Shown piece by piece: positions 5,588 to 7,267 of a DNA stretch of 7,267 bases (position 1 is its first letter; each line of letters begins with the position of its first letter). A program made the position numbers and the translations under genes. Source of the stretch: Bordetella parapertussis (GTDB taxonomy: Bacteria > Pseudomonadota > Gammaproteobacteria > Burkholderiales > Burkholderiaceae_C); contig CAMCES010000067.1 of assembly GCA_945873925.1 (NCBI GenBank), forward strand, positions 1 through 7,267, written 5' to 3'. The notes below the pieces were generated by a model, which ran no database searches, had not been told where the DNA came from, and saw nothing but the letters and a program-made list of their open reading frames with translations.

Positions 5588-5756
5588 ATTGTCTCCATAG
5601 TTGAAAAATTCCTTTTGTCATCAGGTGTTTAGGCAAAAAGAAGTGTCAGGGATGTGCATGGTAAGTAAAAAAAAAAAATAAATAAAATTAAATATTTTTT
5701 AATAAATATTAAAAAAATAAATATCATTTTCCTGAAATACCGCTATAAGTAGCAAC
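5588..5756. promoter_or_regulatory. Divergent promoter region between LysR gene and metallophosphoesterase operon
   Basis: This 169-bp spacer must hold the promoters of both divergent units and, as usual for LysR-type regulators, the site of the regulator. Bases 5666-5724 form 59 consecutive A/T positions with a run of 12 A (5667-5678) and a near-perfect inverted repeat around 5692-5720 (one-base bulge). Such DNA is curved and easily melted, and fits an UP-element or a nucleoid-protein site. On the plus strand TATAAG (5744-5749) could be a -10 box; transcription would then begin at or next to the LysR ATG, where no Shine-Dalgarno is seen. I found no convincing -35/-10 pair for the leftward operon and no clear T-N11-A palindrome. 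Confidence 0.6.
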
Positions 5757-6749
5757 ATGTCACTTCAAAAATCATCAAATATCAAGCACTTACTCACTTT
5801 CCAAAAAGTCGCTCGTTCTGGCAATGTCAGCATGGCAGCTTCCGAGCTTTTTTTGAGTCAATCAGCAACCTCCATTCAACTGGCCAACCTCGAAGCTGCT
5901 GTTGGCACAAAGTTGATCAGCCGCGCCGGTCGCGGCGTTCGACTGACAGACGCGGGTCAAAAGCTATTGGTTTTGAGCGAGCGCATGTTGAACTTGTGGC
6001 AAGAAATCAGCGATGAAATGGAGTCATATTTGGGCGACTTTTCAGGCACCTTGCGCATCGGCTCGGTGACCACGGCGGAATATTGGTTGCCTCATGTATT
6101 GGTCAATTTTGTGAATTCGCACCCCAGCGTCAAACTGAAATTACAAGTGGCCAACAAAGAGGAGATTGTGCGCAGCATTGCCGCTGATGAAATCGATTTG
6201 GCAGTCATGGGAAATCCTCCCGAGGACATCAAGGTGATGGCCCAAAGTTTTGCCAATAACCCAACGGCTTTTTTGGCCTCGCCTCATCACCCTTTGATGA
6301 AGTACCCGCATGTCAGCATGGAGATGCTGGCCAATGCGCGGATGTTGGTGCGGGAAAAGGGCTCAGGCGCTCGAGCATCCTTGGAGCAGATTTTCAAAGC
6401 TGAAGGCTTGAAGCTGCAAATTGGGTCTGAACTCTCCAGCAACGAGTCCATCAAACAAATGTGCATTGCTGGCTTGGCGCCAGCCTACTTGTCTTTGCAC
6501 TCATGTGCGCTTGAAATACGTGCGGGCTTGCTGGCGGTGCTACCCATGCCGAACAACCCCTTGAATCGCCGCTGGTTTGTGGTGCACGCACAAAGCAAGG
6601 CGCTTTCTCGGGTGGCATCTGTGTTCATGGCGCATTTGATCGACCAAGGCGAAAGAGAAATTGACCAGCAGCTGCAGCAAATCTCTCAGATGCCTCTGGA
6701 GAGTTTGTCTGGCTGGCGCATCACATCACTCGTATCGGTTTTGTCTTGA
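5757..6749 (+). CDS. LysR-type transcriptional regulator, CbbR-like subgroup
   Basis: The 330-aa protein has the N-terminal winged helix-turn-helix of LysR regulators (about 10-70, with FQKVARSGNVSMAASELFLS and the SQSATSIQLANLE recognition region), a linker helix (70-95) and the two-lobed effector-binding domain (about 97-300). The effector domain matches the pattern of CbbR, the regulator of Calvin-cycle operons: IGSVTTAEYWLP, NKEEIV, DLAVMGNPPED, REKGSGARASLEQIF, SNESIKQMCIAGLAPAYLSLH, and NRRWFVVHAQSK. CbbR-type proteins sense metabolites such as RuBP or NADPH. No cbb gene is visible here. The divergent position makes the metallophosphoesterase-HiPIP operon the likely target. ATG 5757 gives the full family length, but there is no Shine-Dalgarno before it. 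It ends at TGA 6749 close to the groEL terminator, tail to tail with groEL. Other LysR proteins share parts of this pattern, so the effector is open. Confidence 0.9.
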   Translation: MSLQKSSNIKHLLTFQKVARSGNVSMAASELFLSQSATSIQLANLEAAVGTKLISRAGRGVRLTDAGQKLLVLSERMLNLWQEISDEMESYLGDFSGTLRIGSVTTAEYWLPHVLVNFVNSHPSVKLKLQVANKEEIVRSIAADEIDLAVMGNPPEDIKVMAQSFANNPTAFLASPHHPLMKYPHVSMEMLANARMLVREKGSGARASLEQIFKAEGLKLQIGSELSSNESIKQMCIAGLAPAYLSLHSCALEIRAGLLAVLPMPNNPLNRRWFVVHAQSKALSRVASVFMAHLIDQGEREIDQQLQQISQMPLESLSGWRITSLVSVLS

Positions 6750-6758
6750 GTTACTCTG

Positions 6759-6793
6759 AAAAAAACCCCACAAGGCGCGAACCTTGCGGGGTT
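6759..6793 (-). terminator. groEL intrinsic terminator
   Basis: On the minus strand a stem of AACCCC/GGGGTT plus CAAGG/CCTTG (arms 6764-6775 and 6782-6793, one A-C mismatch, 6-base loop) is followed by seven T (6759-6765 on the plus strand as A). This is a standard rho-independent terminator for the leftward groEL transcript. For the rightward LysR transcript, which ends 10 bases before it, the hairpin has no trailing T-run, so it is probably one-directional. Confidence 0.85.
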
Positions 6794-6807
6794 GAGGCAA
6801 TTGCAGC

Positions 6808-6824
6808 GGCGCCTTGTGGGCGCC
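6808..6824. repeat. Short GC hairpin between groEL stop and terminator
   Basis: GGCGCC is repeated on both sides of TTGTG (6808-6813 and 6819-6824). Each half is itself a palindrome, so the two can pair as a 6-bp stem in the groEL 3' untranslated region, ahead of the main terminator. It may be an additional RNA stability element, or chance in GC-rich DNA. Confidence 0.35.
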
Positions 6825-6840
6825 TGGCAACAAGAGGTAA

Positions 6841-7267
6841 TTACATGCCCATGCCACCCATGCCGCCCATGCCACCCATGTCACCACCACCCATGCCGCC
6901 CATGGGGCCTGCATCGTCTTTGGGTGCTTCAGCGATCATGGCTTCGGTAGTCAACATCAAAGAGGCCACTGAGGCTGCATTTTGCAGCGCGGTACGGGTC
7001 ACTTTGGTGGGGTCCAAGATACCCATTTCGATCATGTCGCCATAGGTGTCGTTGGCGGCGTTAAAGCCATAGTTGCCTTTGCCGGCCAACACAGCGTTGA
7101 CCACCACAGAGGGTTCGCCACCGGCGTTGTAGACGATTTCGCGCAGGGGAGACTCGACCGCTTTCAACACCAGCTTGATACCAGCGTCTTGGTCGGCGTT
7201 GTCGCCTTTGATGGTGCCAGCGGCTTGGCGGGCGCGCAACAAGGCCACGCCACCGCCAGCCACGATG
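6841..7267 (-). CDS. groEL: Chaperonin GroEL, C-terminal quarter
   Basis: GroEL is the 60-kDa subunit of the double-ring ATP-dependent folding chamber that works with GroES. The visible 141 residues begin in the conserved VAGGGVALLRA block and run to TAA 6841. They include GIKLVLKAVESPLREI, the NYGFNAANDTYGDM segment, GILDPTKVTRTALQNAASVA, and the Met/Gly tail of GGM repeats, as in group I chaperonins. About 400 N-terminal residues lie beyond the right edge, so the apparent GTG start near 7263 is an internal Val codon. The GGM tail is encoded by a low-complexity stretch at 6841-6905. groES would be expected to the right of the window. It marks the right border of the redox block. Confidence 0.97.
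   Translation of the reverse strand, partial: IVAGGGVALLRARQAAGTIKGDNADQDAGIKLVLKAVESPLREIVYNAGGEPSVVVNAVLAGKGNYGFNAANDTYGDMIEMGILDPTKVTRTALQNAASVASLMLTTEAMIAEAPKDDAGPMGGMGGGDMGGMGGMGGMGM

Noticed and set aside
5611..5660. Sigma54 promoter for the metallophosphoesterase operon (TGACAC with downstream TTTTTGCC)
   Set aside because: The -24 element has GA instead of GG and the distance to GC is 11 rather than 10 bases.
6841..6905. Tandem repeat or CRISPR-like array
   Set aside because: The repetition is the codon pattern of the GroEL Gly-Gly-Met tail, with no spacers.
6746..7045. Plus-strand frame rich in Met-Pro-Pro repeats
   Set aside because: The repeats are the antisense reading of the GroEL GGM tail, and the frame runs through the groEL terminator.

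Overview
The window looks like part of a betaproteobacterial chromosome, most likely Burkholderiales (Comamonadaceae-type, with Rhodoferax, Limnohabitans or Rubrivivax relatives as candidates). This rests on protein character (TalB-type transaldolase, GroEL with a GGM tail, a PufC close to my memory of Rubrivivax PufC) and on codon use. No database search was possible. The presence of a complete reaction-centre cytochrome suggests a phototroph, probably an aerobic anoxygenic one, but no other photosynthesis gene lies in the window.

Layout. Left edge: the 3' part of a transaldolase gene (1-804, +), running convergently into a leftward unit. Leftward unit A (808-2863, -): pufC, encoding the tetrahaem cytochrome subunit of the photosynthetic reaction centre, followed by an overlapping gene for a ChaN-family haem-binding protein. 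Unit A has its own AT-rich promoter region (2864-3014), with a sigma70-like promoter and an overlapping palindrome that fits the TGT-N12-ACA pattern of PpsR/CrtJ repressor sites. Leftward unit B (3059-5587, -), in order of transcription: a Tat-exported metallophosphoesterase, a monohaem c-type cytochrome, a secreted DUF1566-family protein and a high-potential iron-sulfur protein (HiPIP). A 14-bp perfect hairpin closes unit B just before the pufC promoter region. A LysR-type regulator resembling CbbR (5757-6749, +) is divergent from unit B across a 169-bp spacer that contains 59 consecutive A/T bases. Right edge: the 3' end of groEL (6841-7267, -) with its intrinsic terminator.

How the genes may work together. 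HiPIP is an established electron donor to the reaction-centre tetrahaem cytochrome in Rubrivivax and Rhodoferax, so HiPIP followed by PufC makes a direct periplasmic electron path into the photosynthetic reaction centre. The other unit B products all carry export signals, and one is a cytochrome. Unit B may therefore be a periplasmic oxidation module that feeds electrons to HiPIP and PufC. The substrate cannot be read from the sequence. The two housekeeping genes at the edges suggest that the redox genes form an accessory block between core genes.
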